Assembly (NCBI GenBank): GCA_946539475.1
Contig: CAMNHM010000157.1
Span: 1-5,776 of the forward strand
Direction of reading: 5' to 3'
Length of the DNA stretch: 5,776 nucleotides
Origin: an uncultured Prevotellaceae bacterium
Lineage (GTDB): Bacteria; Bacteroidota; Bacteroidia; Bacteroidales; Bacteroidaceae
Made by a program: the position numbers and the translations under genes. Positions 1 through 5,776 of the stretch are shown here, one piece after another. Every line of letters begins with the position of its first letter. Position 1 is the stretch's first letter. The notes under the pieces were generated by a model that did not search any database, was not told the origin of the DNA, and saw nothing but the letters and a program-made list of their open reading frames with translations.

Positions 1-400
1 GCGAGCGCGTGAGGTTGTTGGTGAGCACCATGTTGAGCGAGTCGCTCTTCGACTTCACTTCTACGAGATGCCGGATGTACTGGTTCGACTCGTTGATCTG
101 GTCGACGAGCTTCTCGATGGAGACATTGTTCTGATTGGCGTTCTGGAGGCTTTGGTTGAGCGACTCCTGCAACTTGTTGTACTTGGCCTCTGCAGCCTTC
201 AGTGCCTGCTGCATGCCTCTCTGCTGCTCTTCGAGGGCAGTGATGCGTGCATTCTTCGATGCGAGGTCTTCCTTGGTGGTCTGCAGCGAGCTGGTGAGCG
301 ACCTGTTCTCTTCGCGGCACCCTATTAGCTCCTTCTTCGAGACGCAGCTGCTCAGTAGCAGTCCTGCTGCCATTACCATTAATACTGTGTTCTTTTTCAT
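1..400 (-). CDS. OmpA-family-like coiled-coil lipoprotein, N-terminal part (partial)
   Basis: The visible 133 codons start at the ATG at 400-398 and run off the left edge without a stop. The N-terminus is a lipoprotein signal: MKKN, a hydrophobic stretch (VLMVMAAGLLL), then lipobox L16-S17-S18-C19, so Cys19 should be lipidated. The mature start VSKKE has no obvious inner-membrane retention residue. Residues about 24-110 are rich in Glu, Gln, Lys, Asn and Leu with heptad-like spacing (SLTSSLQTTKEDLASKNARI, ALEEQQRGMQQALKAAEAKY), which predicts a long coiled coil. The stretch SKSDSLNMVLTNNL near the edge resembles Bacteroidetes lipoproteins with a C-terminal OmpA peptidoglycan-binding domain. 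That domain would lie outside the window, so the family call is an inference. The likely role is anchoring the outer membrane to the cell wall. The gene has its own promoter and follows a terminator, so it is a separate transcription unit. No Shine-Dalgarno sequence is seen, as is usual in Bacteroidetes. Confidence 0.8.
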   Translation of the reverse strand, partial: MKKNTVLMVMAAGLLLSSCVSKKELIGCREENRSLTSSLQTTKEDLASKNARITALEEQQRGMQQALKAAEAKYNKLQESLNQSLQNANQNNVSIEKLVDQINESNQYIRHLVEVKSKSDSLNMVLTNNLTRS

Positions 401-433
401 AATTGTCTGCTTTGTTAATGAATGATTCGAGTG

Positions 434-466
434 CAAATATAATGATATGACGGCAGAAAACGCAAA
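434..466 (-). promoter_or_regulatory. Bacteroidetes-type promoter for the coiled-coil lipoprotein gene
   Basis: Read on the minus strand, TATATTTG at 441-434 matches the Bacteroidetes -7 consensus TAnnTTTG exactly. A TTTG at 466-463 lies 21 bp upstream and fits the -33 element. Transcription would begin near 428, giving a leader of roughly 27 nt before the ATG at 400. The surrounding DNA is AT-rich compared with the genes. The match is by consensus only; no start site has been measured. Confidence 0.7.
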
Positions 467-515
467 AAGTAAGGCCTCAGTTAGAATAATTTAACCAGCT
501 GAGGCCTTTTTTTTT
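464..515 (-). terminator. Rho-independent terminator after the GH43 gene, possibly bidirectional
   Basis: A perfect 10-bp inverted repeat, AAGGCCTCAG at 471-480 and CTGAGGCCTT at 499-508, encloses an 18-nt loop. It begins 9 bp past the GH43 stop codon at 520-518. Read on the minus strand, the stem is preceded by a run of A and followed by AC and five T (468-464). Read on the plus strand it ends in nine T (507-515), so it would also stop transcription coming from the left. The minus-strand T-run shares bases with the -33 element of the next promoter. Confidence 0.85.
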
Positions 516-517
516 CA

Positions 518-1534
518 TTATTTCAGCACCGGCCAGCCGTCAGCGGTCCAGGTGATGGGTCGCTGGACGAGGATGCTTGCTCCGTTGCGTTTGGTGGAAT
601 ATCCGTGACAGATGAAGATCGACTCGCCTGTGGGCAGGTCGTAGGCAGCGCTGTGTCCGGCAGCCTCATACTCCTTCTTGTCTCCCTCGAGGAATAGCTC
701 TCCCCCGCCTTCGGTCATCGCTTTTCCCTTGCGGTCGACATAGGGTCCTGCGACATTCTTCGAGCGTCCTACAGCCACGCGGTAGTTGCTCTGGGCGCCC
801 CGGCAGCAGTAGTCCCAGGAGACGAAGAGGTAGAAATAGTCGCCGTGGCGGAGGATGAACGGAGCCTCGATGGCGTTACGCCCTGCGAAGCGCGACGTGG
901 GATTCTCCGGCGCATTGGGGTCGAACTGTCCGTGACGTCGTGCGATGGTGACGGGCTTGCTGGCGAGGTGCATCGTCGTGTCGAGTCGAGCCAGCTGGAT
1001 ACCATCCCAGAAGGAGCCCCATGTCACCCACGGCTGGTCGTTCTCGTCGATGACGAAGGCAGGATCGATGGCGTTCCAGTTGTTGCGGTTCTCCTTCGAT
1101 GCCACGAGGCATCCCTCGTCCTTCCAGCTGCCGTTGAGACGGTCAGCCGACATGAGTCCGATGGCTGAGGTGTTCTTTCCGAAGGTGGAGCAGCTGTATG
1201 CCAGCCACCAACGGTTGTGCCAGCGGATGATGTCGGGTGCCCATACGTGGCTGCGGAAGCCAGGTACTGAGTCGGTGGTCCACTCTGGAATCTTCTCGAT
1301 GAATGGGAACGGCTGCATGACCCATGTCTTGCGGTCGGTCGATGTTGCCCACTGTAGTCCGTTGCCCGTCGAGAGCAGATAGTAGGTGCCTCGCTCGTAG
1401 GCCATTACTGGATCGTGGACGCCTACTGTGTCGGTGGCATAAGCCATTTGGCGACGGAACTGGCGGCGACCGGGCTGGGCTTGGGTGGCATGACATGCCA
1501 CCATACAGAACATTAGTACGATTAGTTTTTTCAT
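518..1534 (-). CDS. Secreted glycoside hydrolase family 43, arabinan endo-1,5-alpha-L-arabinosidase-like
   Basis: This 338-aa protein has the GH43 five-bladed beta-propeller motifs in order: HDPV with Asp41 as the likely general base, HVWAPDI at 97-102, NAIDP with Asp157 as the pKa modulator, WGSFWDG at 172-178, and IEAP with Glu223 as the likely general acid. SWDYCCRG (239-246), VGRS...GPYVD and AAGHSA with His294 (a conserved position linked to metal binding in arabinanases) point to endo-1,5-alpha-arabinanases over xylosidases. It should cut arabinan from plant pectin outside the cytoplasm. The start is chosen because MKKLIVLMFCMVAC is a signal peptide. Cleavage may follow Ala19 (ATQA/Q), although MVAC14 could act as a weak lipobox. 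The protein is a single catalytic domain with no added binding module. No SusC/SusD genes are visible beside it. It lies 46 bp after the second CHR gene (1535-1580), and that gap shows no clear promoter or hairpin, so read-through from upstream is possible. Exact substrate and subfamily remain unproven. Confidence 0.88.
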   Translation of the reverse strand: MKKLIVLMFCMVACHATQAQPGRRQFRRQMAYATDTVGVHDPVMAYERGTYYLLSTGNGLQWATSTDRKTWVMQPFPFIEKIPEWTTDSVPGFRSHVWAPDIIRWHNRWWLAYSCSTFGKNTSAIGLMSADRLNGSWKDEGCLVASKENRNNWNAIDPAFVIDENDQPWVTWGSFWDGIQLARLDTTMHLASKPVTIARRHGQFDPNAPENPTSRFAGRNAIEAPFILRHGDYFYLFVSWDYCCRGAQSNYRVAVGRSKNVAGPYVDRKGKAMTEGGGELFLEGDKKEYEAAGHSAAYDLPTGESIFICHGYSTKRNGASILVQRPITWTADGWPVLK

Positions 1535-1580
1535 ATTTTTGTTTGAGTTAAGTGTTAGTATTTAAGTGAATTGTGAGTCT

Positions 1581-2156
1581 TTAATATAGGAGAAGCAAGC
1601 CGGCGAATCCTGCCATGAGGATCATCTTGATCGGGTTGACCTTGAAGACCTTTGTCCCTATGAACGTCGCCAGGAAGAGGAATACACTGATCCAGAACTG
1701 CCAGGGGTTCTCTGCCGGGGTGGAGAAATTCTCCTTCGTGCAGAGCAGTAGCGTGGCAGCTGCCAGGAGTCCCACGACGGCAGGTCGGAGGCCGGCGAAG
1801 ATGGACTGCACGGTGGGTGTGTGCATATACTTGATGAAGAGCTTTGCGATGAGGATCATCAGGATGAACGATGGCAGTACGAGTGCGAACGTTGCCACGC
1901 ACGACCCCAGGATTGCCATTCCCTCGCTCATTCCGGCATTGTGGACGGCGGTATATCCGCAGTAGGTGGCCGAGTTGATGCCGATAGGTCCGGGTGTCAT
2001 CTGGCTGATAGCCACGATGTCGGTGAACTCACGTGTCGTCATCCAATGCCAGTGGTGTACCACCTCTCCCTGAATCAGCGAGAGCATCCCATAGCCGCCT
2101 CCGAATCCGAAGAGCCCTATCTGGAAGAACGTTATGAACAGGTAGAGGAAGATCAT
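1581..2156 (-). CDS. Short CHR-family transporter subunit (chromate transporter family), second of a pair
   Basis: This 191-aa integral membrane protein belongs to the CHR (ChrA) family in its short, single-domain form. Family motifs are FQIGLFGFGGGYGM (11-24), ISQMTPGPIGINSATYCGY (50-68) and a central GLRPAVVG (122-129). Several hydrophobic segments are visible, including about 88-108, 124-138, 154-169 and 177-191. Short CHR proteins usually occur as adjacent pairs that work together, whereas ChrA proper fuses two such halves; some pairs export chromate. In an anaerobe without a chromate context, the true substrate is unknown and may be another oxyanion. The start at 2156 is chosen because MIFLYLFITFFQIG begins the family alignment; the frame stays open upstream only as a shadow of the partner gene. 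Its ATG overlaps the partner's TGA as ATGA, which suggests translational coupling. It ends in a hydrophobic helix followed directly by the stop codon. Confidence 0.87.
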   Translation of the reverse strand: MIFLYLFITFFQIGLFGFGGGYGMLSLIQGEVVHHWHWMTTREFTDIVAISQMTPGPIGINSATYCGYTAVHNAGMSEGMAILGSCVATFALVLPSFILMILIAKLFIKYMHTPTVQSIFAGLRPAVVGLLAAATLLLCTKENFSTPAENPWQFWISVFLFLATFIGTKVFKVNPIKMILMAGFAGLLLLY

Positions 2157-2695
2157 TCTGTGGGTTTTATGAGCACACCGTAGATGTAGCCTGCTAGTGC
2201 TGCGATGAGTATGATGAGTATTGGCGAGACGCCCATGAGCCAGATGGCCAGTGCTCCTGCGATAGGAATCCAGCATGTTGCCAGCGTGATGTTGGCACTC
2301 TTGGCAAGGTTGAACGTCGGCACGGCGATGAGTGCTACGACGGCAGGTCGTATGCCTCGGAAGATTGCCGCTATGACTGGATTGTCCTGGAATCGGTGGA
2401 AGAACATGGCGATGAGCAGGATGATGACAAACGATGGCAGCGCCGTCCCCAGCGCCGTAGCCATTGCCCCCCTCACCTTGCGCAGCTTGTAACCGATGAA
2501 CACGCTGATGTTGATGGCAAAGACTCCCGGACAGCTCTGTGCGATGGCGATAAGGTCGAGGAACTCCTCCTTCGACACCCACTTATGCCTGTCGACGACC
2601 TCTGCCTCGATAATGGGAATCATGGCATATCCACCCCCGAGGGTGAACATGCCAATCTTGAAGAATGTCGTGAAGCTCTGCCAGTAGATGTTCAT
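2153..2695 (-). CDS. Short CHR-family transporter subunit (chromate transporter family), first of a pair
   Basis: This 180-aa integral membrane protein is the partner of the next CHR gene. The two share MNIYWQSFTTFFKIG/MIFLYLFITFFQIG-like starts, the glycine-rich LGGGYAMIP (19-27), IAQSCPGVFAINISVFIGY (51-69) and GIRPAVVAL (114-122). The partner has TPGPIGINSA where this one has CPGVFAINIS, so the halves are related but diverged, as expected for a heteromeric pair. Hydrophobic segments lie at about 80-99, 112-127, 138-154 and 157-175. The start at 2695 matches the family N-terminus; an upstream in-frame ATG at 2749 would overlap the end of purL and add a polar, non-family tail, so it is not chosen. 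It begins 25 bp after the purL stop with no terminator between, so both CHR genes probably ride on the purL transcript. Any link to purine synthesis is unproven. Confidence 0.87.
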   Translation of the reverse strand: MNIYWQSFTTFFKIGMFTLGGGYAMIPIIEAEVVDRHKWVSKEEFLDLIAIAQSCPGVFAINISVFIGYKLRKVRGAMATALGTALPSFVIILLIAMFFHRFQDNPVIAAIFRGIRPAVVALIAVPTFNLAKSANITLATCWIPIAGALAIWLMGVSPILIILIAALAGYIYGVLIKPTE

Positions 2696-2720
2696 CGCTG
2701 TCCAATCGGTTGATGTGCGG

Positions 2721-5700
2721 TTATCGCTGCTCAATCCATTTGCGTGCATTGACGAATGCCTCTATCCAGGGCGTCACCTCGTCGTTGCGACGGTTGTGGG
2801 GATACCATGCGTTCTGCCAGGGGAAGATGGCACGCTCTAGGTGCGGCATCATGCAGAGATGGCGCCCGTCGGCTGAGCAGATGCCAGCGACGTCGTAGTC
2901 TGAGCCGTTGGGGTTGGCGGGGTATCCGTGATAGTTGTACTTTGCCACCACGTTGTACTGGTTCTCAGCAGCAGGTAGTGAGAATTTTCCCTCTCCGTGA
3001 GCCACCCAGATGCCCAGCTTCGATCCGCTGAGCGATGAGAACATGACGCTCTCGTTCTGAGGAATCTGCAGGGTGATGAATCCGCTCTCGAACTTGTGTG
3101 AGTCGTTGTGCAGCATCTTCGCATCCTTTGCCCCTACGAGTCCCAGCTCGACCATGAGCTGGCAGCCGTTGCAGATGCCCAGCGACAGGGTGTCCTCGCG
3201 GGCGTAGAAACGGTCGAGGGCTTCCTTTGCCTTCGGGTTGTAGAGGAAGGCGCCTGCCCATCCCTTTGCCGATCCCAGCACGTCGCTGTTGGAGAATCCG
3301 CCGCAGAAGACTATGAGGTTGACCTCGTCGAGCGTCTCTCGACCAGTGATGAGGTCGGTCATCATCACGTCTTTCACGTCGAAGCCAGCGAGATACATCG
3401 AGTAGGCCATCTCACGCTCGCCGTTCGTTCCTTTCTCTCGGATGATGGCAGCCTTGGGAGCCCCATCTCTCTTTCCTCCCTCTTTTCTCCAGGCGAGTCC
3501 GTATTGTGCGAGCGTGCCTTTGAAGTTGCGTGGGAACTTCATCTCCAGCGGCTGCTGCTTGTAGTTCTCGAAGCGTTCGCGAGCCTTGCCGTTGAAGCTC
3601 TGCCGACGGTCGAGCAGGTAGCTGGTCTTGTACCACACGTCGCGCAGGTGGTCGATGTCGAAGGTGACGGTTGTCGTCTGTTCTGTTGCGATGCCATCGC
3701 AACATACTGGACATACTACAGCTAGCTCGCGGCTGTCCTCAACGGGGTAGGCGATCTTGGCATAGCCGATGCCCAGGTCTTCCATCATCTCGCGGAACTC
3801 CTGCTTGTGGTCGTCGCTGATCTGGACGACTACGCCGGGGTTCTCTGCGAAGAGCGCCTTCACGATGTCGCCGTCGTGGCAGAGGTCGTGCAGGTTGACG
3901 TGCATGCCGCCCTGGTTGTTGGCGAAGCACATCTCTAGCAGCGTGACGATGAGTCCTCCGGCTGAGATGTCGTGACCAGCCATCACCCATCCCTTCTCGA
4001 TGAGTTTCTGCACGGCCATGAATGCGTCGGCGAAGTACTCGGCATTCTTCACCGTCGGCACGTCGTCGCCCACCTTTCCGAGGCTCTGTGCGAAAGCCGA
4101 ACCTCCCAGGTGCTGCTGGTCGAAGGAGAAGTCGATATGATAGATTGAGGCTCGCTTGTTGTTGACGAGCACTGGCGAGACGACCTTGCGTATGTCGCTC
4201 ACCTCGCCTCCGGCTGATACGATGACCGTTCCCGGCGAGATGATCTTCTCGCCATTGGGATACTGCTGACTGAGCGACAGCGAGTCCTTACCCGTGGGAA
4301 CGTTGATGTGCAGCTCGCAGCAGAAGTCGCTCAGGGCTTTCACTGCGGCATAGAGGCGGGCGTCCTCACCCTCCTGCGAGCGGCAGGGCCACATCCAGTT
4401 GGCGGAGAGCGACAGCGAGTCGAGGCCGTCAGCCAGCGGAGCCCAGACGATGTTGGTCAGGGCCTCGGCGACGGAGAGCACCGATCCTGCCTCCGGCGAT
4501 GCCAGTCCTGCCTGCGGCGCATGTCCGATGGCAGTGGCGATGCCTTTCACGCCACGATAGTCGAGTGCCACCACTCCGCAGTCGGAGAGCGGCAGCTGTA
4601 GCACACCCTGACACTGCTGTCGTGCAATCTTTCCCGTGACGGAGCGGTCGACCTTGTTCGTCAGCCAGTCCTTGCAGGCGACGGCTTCTAGCTGTAGCAC
4701 CCGCTCGAGGTATTCCTGTATCTTGTCAGCGTGGTTAGGATAATCGACAGGGGCGTAGTGCCGCTCTACGGTGTTGTCGCGCATGATGGTCTTTGGCGAA
4801 TGTCCAAACATCTGTGCCACGTCGAGGTCGAAGGGCTTCACGCCGTCGCCCTGACGGAACGAGAAGTGGGCGTCGCCCGTTGTCTCGCCTACGACGTATA
4901 GCGGTGCACGCTCGCGCTCAGCGATTCGGCGGACGTGCTCGATGTGCTTCTCGTCGATGAGCAGTCCCATGCGCTCTTGGCTCTCGTTGGCAATAATCTC
5001 CTTCGATGAGAGCGTCTTGTCGCCTATCGGAAGCTTGGTCATGTCGATCTCGCCACCGCATTCCTCGACGAGCTCTGAGAGGCAGTTCAGATGGCCTGCC
5101 GATCCGTGGTCGTGGATTGAGACGACGGGGTTCACATCTTCTTCGCATAGTGCGCGCACGAGGTTATAGGCGCGCTTCTGCATCTCAGGGTTGGCGCGCT
5201 GTACGGCGTTCAGCTCGATGCCGCTGGAGTAGCGGCCCGTGTCGACGGAGGAGACGGAGCCTCCGCCAAGTCCGATGCGGTAGTTGTCGCCACCGACGAC
5301 CACCACTTTGTTGCCCTTCTGAGGCTCTTTCTTCAGGCAGTCGCGCTTCGTGCCGTAGCCGACGCCGCCTGCCAGCATGATGACCTTGTCGTAGGCGTAC
5401 TTGGTGGGGGGTGTTGCGATGGCATCGCAACATACTGGACGCTCCTGGTGCTCGAAGGTGAGCACAGAGCCGCAGATGAGCGGCTGCCCGAACTTGTTGC
5501 CAAAGTCTGAGGCGCCGTTGGAGGCCTTGATCAGTATCTGCTCCGGCGTCTGATAGAGCCATTCACGTACGGGCAGTATGTCCTCCCAGTCGCGGGTGGC
5601 ATCGCTGTCGTCGTGCAGGCGTGGGTAGGCCGTCATGTAGACAGCCGTTCCGGCTATGGGCCATGAGCCCGTGCCGCCTCCCATGCGGTCGCGTATCTCG

Positions 5701-5776
5701 CCGCCGGTGCCTGTGGCGGCTCCGTTGAAGGGCTCTACGGTGGTGGGGAAGTTGTGGGTCTCGGCCTTCAGCGAGA
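2721..5776 (-). CDS. purL: Phosphoribosylformylglycinamidine synthase, large single-chain type (partial, N-terminus missing)
   Basis: FGAM synthase converts FGAR, ATP and glutamine to FGAM in the fourth step of purine synthesis in the cytoplasm. The window holds 1,017 codons and the frame is open at the right edge. Visible residue 5 begins ETHNFPTTVEPFNGAATGTG, the first synthetase domain; its His aligns with His216 of the Salmonella enzyme, so about 210 residues are missing. Next come GDNYRIGLGGGSVSS (162-176), DHGSAGH, a second synthetase domain with GVKGIATAIGHAP and PTGKDSLS (493-500), and HDISAGGL (601-608). The C-terminal glutamine amidotransferase carries nucleophile Cys868 in LGICNGC and the His978/Glu980 pair in MPHLE. 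Ammonia therefore comes from its own domain, and no separate PurS or PurQ is needed. Two near-identical inserts, encoding PVCCDAIAT and PVCCDGIAT at about 113-121 and 689-697, interrupt otherwise normal sequence outside the catalytic motifs. The frame is intact, so the enzyme is probably functional. Two CHR genes follow closely. Confidence 0.97.
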   Translation of the reverse strand, partial: SLKAETHNFPTTVEPFNGAATGTGGEIRDRMGGGTGSWPIAGTAVYMTAYPRLHDDSDATRDWEDILPVREWLYQTPEQILIKASNGASDFGNKFGQPLICGSVLTFEHQERPVCCDAIATPPTKYAYDKVIMLAGGVGYGTKRDCLKKEPQKGNKVVVVGGDNYRIGLGGGSVSSVDTGRYSSGIELNAVQRANPEMQKRAYNLVRALCEEDVNPVVSIHDHGSAGHLNCLSELVEECGGEIDMTKLPIGDKTLSSKEIIANESQERMGLLIDEKHIEHVRRIAERERAPLYVVGETTGDAHFSFRQGDGVKPFDLDVAQMFGHSPKTIMRDNTVERHYAPVDYPNHADKIQEYLERVLQLEAVACKDWLTNKVDRSVTGKIARQQCQGVLQLPLSDCGVVALDYRGVKGIATAIGHAPQAGLASPEAGSVLSVAEALTNIVWAPLADGLDSLSLSANWMWPCRSQEGEDARLYAAVKALSDFCCELHINVPTGKDSLSLSQQYPNGEKIISPGTVIVSAGGEVSDIRKVVSPVLVNNKRASIYHIDFSFDQQHLGGSAFAQSLGKVGDDVPTVKNAEYFADAFMAVQKLIEKGWVMAGHDISAGGLIVTLLEMCFANNQGGMHVNLHDLCHDGDIVKALFAENPGVVVQISDDHKQEFREMMEDLGIGYAKIAYPVEDSRELAVVCPVCCDGIATEQTTTVTFDIDHLRDVWYKTSYLLDRRQSFNGKARERFENYKQQPLEMKFPRNFKGTLAQYGLAWRKEGGKRDGAPKAAIIREKGTNGEREMAYSMYLAGFDVKDVMMTDLITGRETLDEVNLIVFCGGFSNSDVLGSAKGWAGAFLYNPKAKEALDRFYAREDTLSLGICNGCQLMVELGLVGAKDAKMLHNDSHKFESGFITLQIPQNESVMFSSLSGSKLGIWVAHGEGKFSLPAAENQYNVVAKYNYHGYPANPNGSDYDVAGICSADGRHLCMMPHLERAIFPWQNAWYPHNRRNDEVTPWIEAFVNARKWIEQR
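3684..3712 (-). repeat. Palindromic in-frame repeat in purL, copy A
   Basis: On the coding strand this copy has an 8-bp flank GTCCAGTA followed by a perfect inverted repeat, TGTTGCGATG, one central base (G), CATCGCAACA. It differs from copy B at 5412-5440 only at that central base. It encodes CPVCCDGIAT in purL, between the end of a synthetase domain (SRELAVV) and TFDIDHLRDVWY, just before the linker to the amidotransferase. The bases flanking the 29-bp core differ from those of copy B. Immediately upstream on the coding strand, AGTATGT occurs twice, separated by CC, which may mark the insertion junction. Confidence 0.85.
5412..5440 (-). repeat. Palindromic in-frame repeat in purL, copy B
   Basis: This is the same 29-bp unit as copy A: flank GTCCAGTA, then arms TGTTGCGATG and CATCGCAACA around a central C (coding strand). 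It has the same orientation and codon phase, giving RPVCCDAIAT. It lies between CGSVLTFEHQE and KYAYDKVIMLAGG of purL, where related enzymes vary in loop length. The core contains no stop codon in any of the six frames, as expected for an element tolerated inside genes. Confidence 0.85.

Noticed and set aside
1072..1088. Third possible copy of the purL repeat (TTCCAGTTGTTGCGG, plus strand)
   Set aside because: It resembles only the flank and half an arm, lacks the second arm and lies in codons of the conserved GH43 NNWNAIDP motif. It is best explained by chance.
845..1382. Overlapping plus-strand frames of 107 and 145 aa opposite the GH43 gene
   Set aside because: They are shadows of the GH43 coding sequence, whose catalytic motifs are intact on the minus strand.
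1535..1580. Promoter or terminator between the second CHR gene and the GH43 gene
   Set aside because: No TAnnTTTG element with a proper -33 partner and no stable hairpin with a T-run could be found in the 46 bp; only a short direct repeat is present.
2157..2582. Upstream extension of the second CHR protein to 333 aa
   Set aside because: The extra 142 residues are His/Arg-rich, without membrane segments, and lie out of frame over the first CHR gene. The family start is at 2156, inside an ATGA overlap.
2696..2749. Longer start for the first CHR protein at 2749
   Set aside because: The added MHANGLSSDN tail is polar, overlaps the end of purL in another frame and does not fit the family N-terminus.
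3108..3725. A 205-aa open frame on the plus strand opposite purL
   Set aside because: It is antisense to the conserved amidotransferase region of purL and shows no recognisable domain. High-GC coding DNA often leaves such frames open on the opposite strand.

Overview
This window looks like part of a chromosome from a Bacteroidales bacterium, probably Prevotella or a close relative, with moderately high GC. The evidence is a TAnnTTTG-type promoter, little sign of Shine-Dalgarno sites, a Bacteroidetes-type large PurL (GGGTGSWPIAGTAVY region), a lipoprotein with a coiled coil of the kind found in Bacteroidetes OmpA-family proteins, and a secreted GH43 arabinanase. The genus is an inference. All genes are on the minus strand, so transcription runs from high to low coordinates.

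Layout in the direction of transcription: (1) purL, large FGAM synthase, 5776 to 2721, missing about 210 N-terminal residues beyond the right edge. (2) After 25 bp, a tandem pair of short CHR-family (chromate transporter) membrane proteins, 2695-2153 and 2156-1581, joined by a 4-bp ATGA start/stop overlap. (3) After 46 bp, a secreted GH43 endo-arabinanase-like protein, 1534-518. (4) A strong hairpin terminator directly after the GH43 stop codon. (5) A Bacteroidetes promoter and the N-terminal 133 residues of an OmpA-family-like coiled-coil lipoprotein, 400-1, cut by the left edge. purL and the two CHR genes are probably co-transcribed. The GH43 gene may be part of the same unit, because no terminator or convincing promoter is seen before it. 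The lipoprotein gene is a separate unit. No gap exceeds 117 bp, and no tRNA, rRNA, CRISPR array or insertion sequence is visible.

The most unusual feature lies inside purL. A 29-bp sequence occurs twice with one mismatch, 1,728 bp apart. Each copy has a perfect inverted repeat with 10-bp arms around one central base plus a conserved 8-bp flank. Both copies have the same orientation and reading frame and add the peptide (C/R)PVCCD(G/A)IAT. They lie in regions that look like length-variable loops. This resembles a small palindromic element that inserts in frame into protein-coding genes, comparable in concept to Rickettsia palindromic elements.
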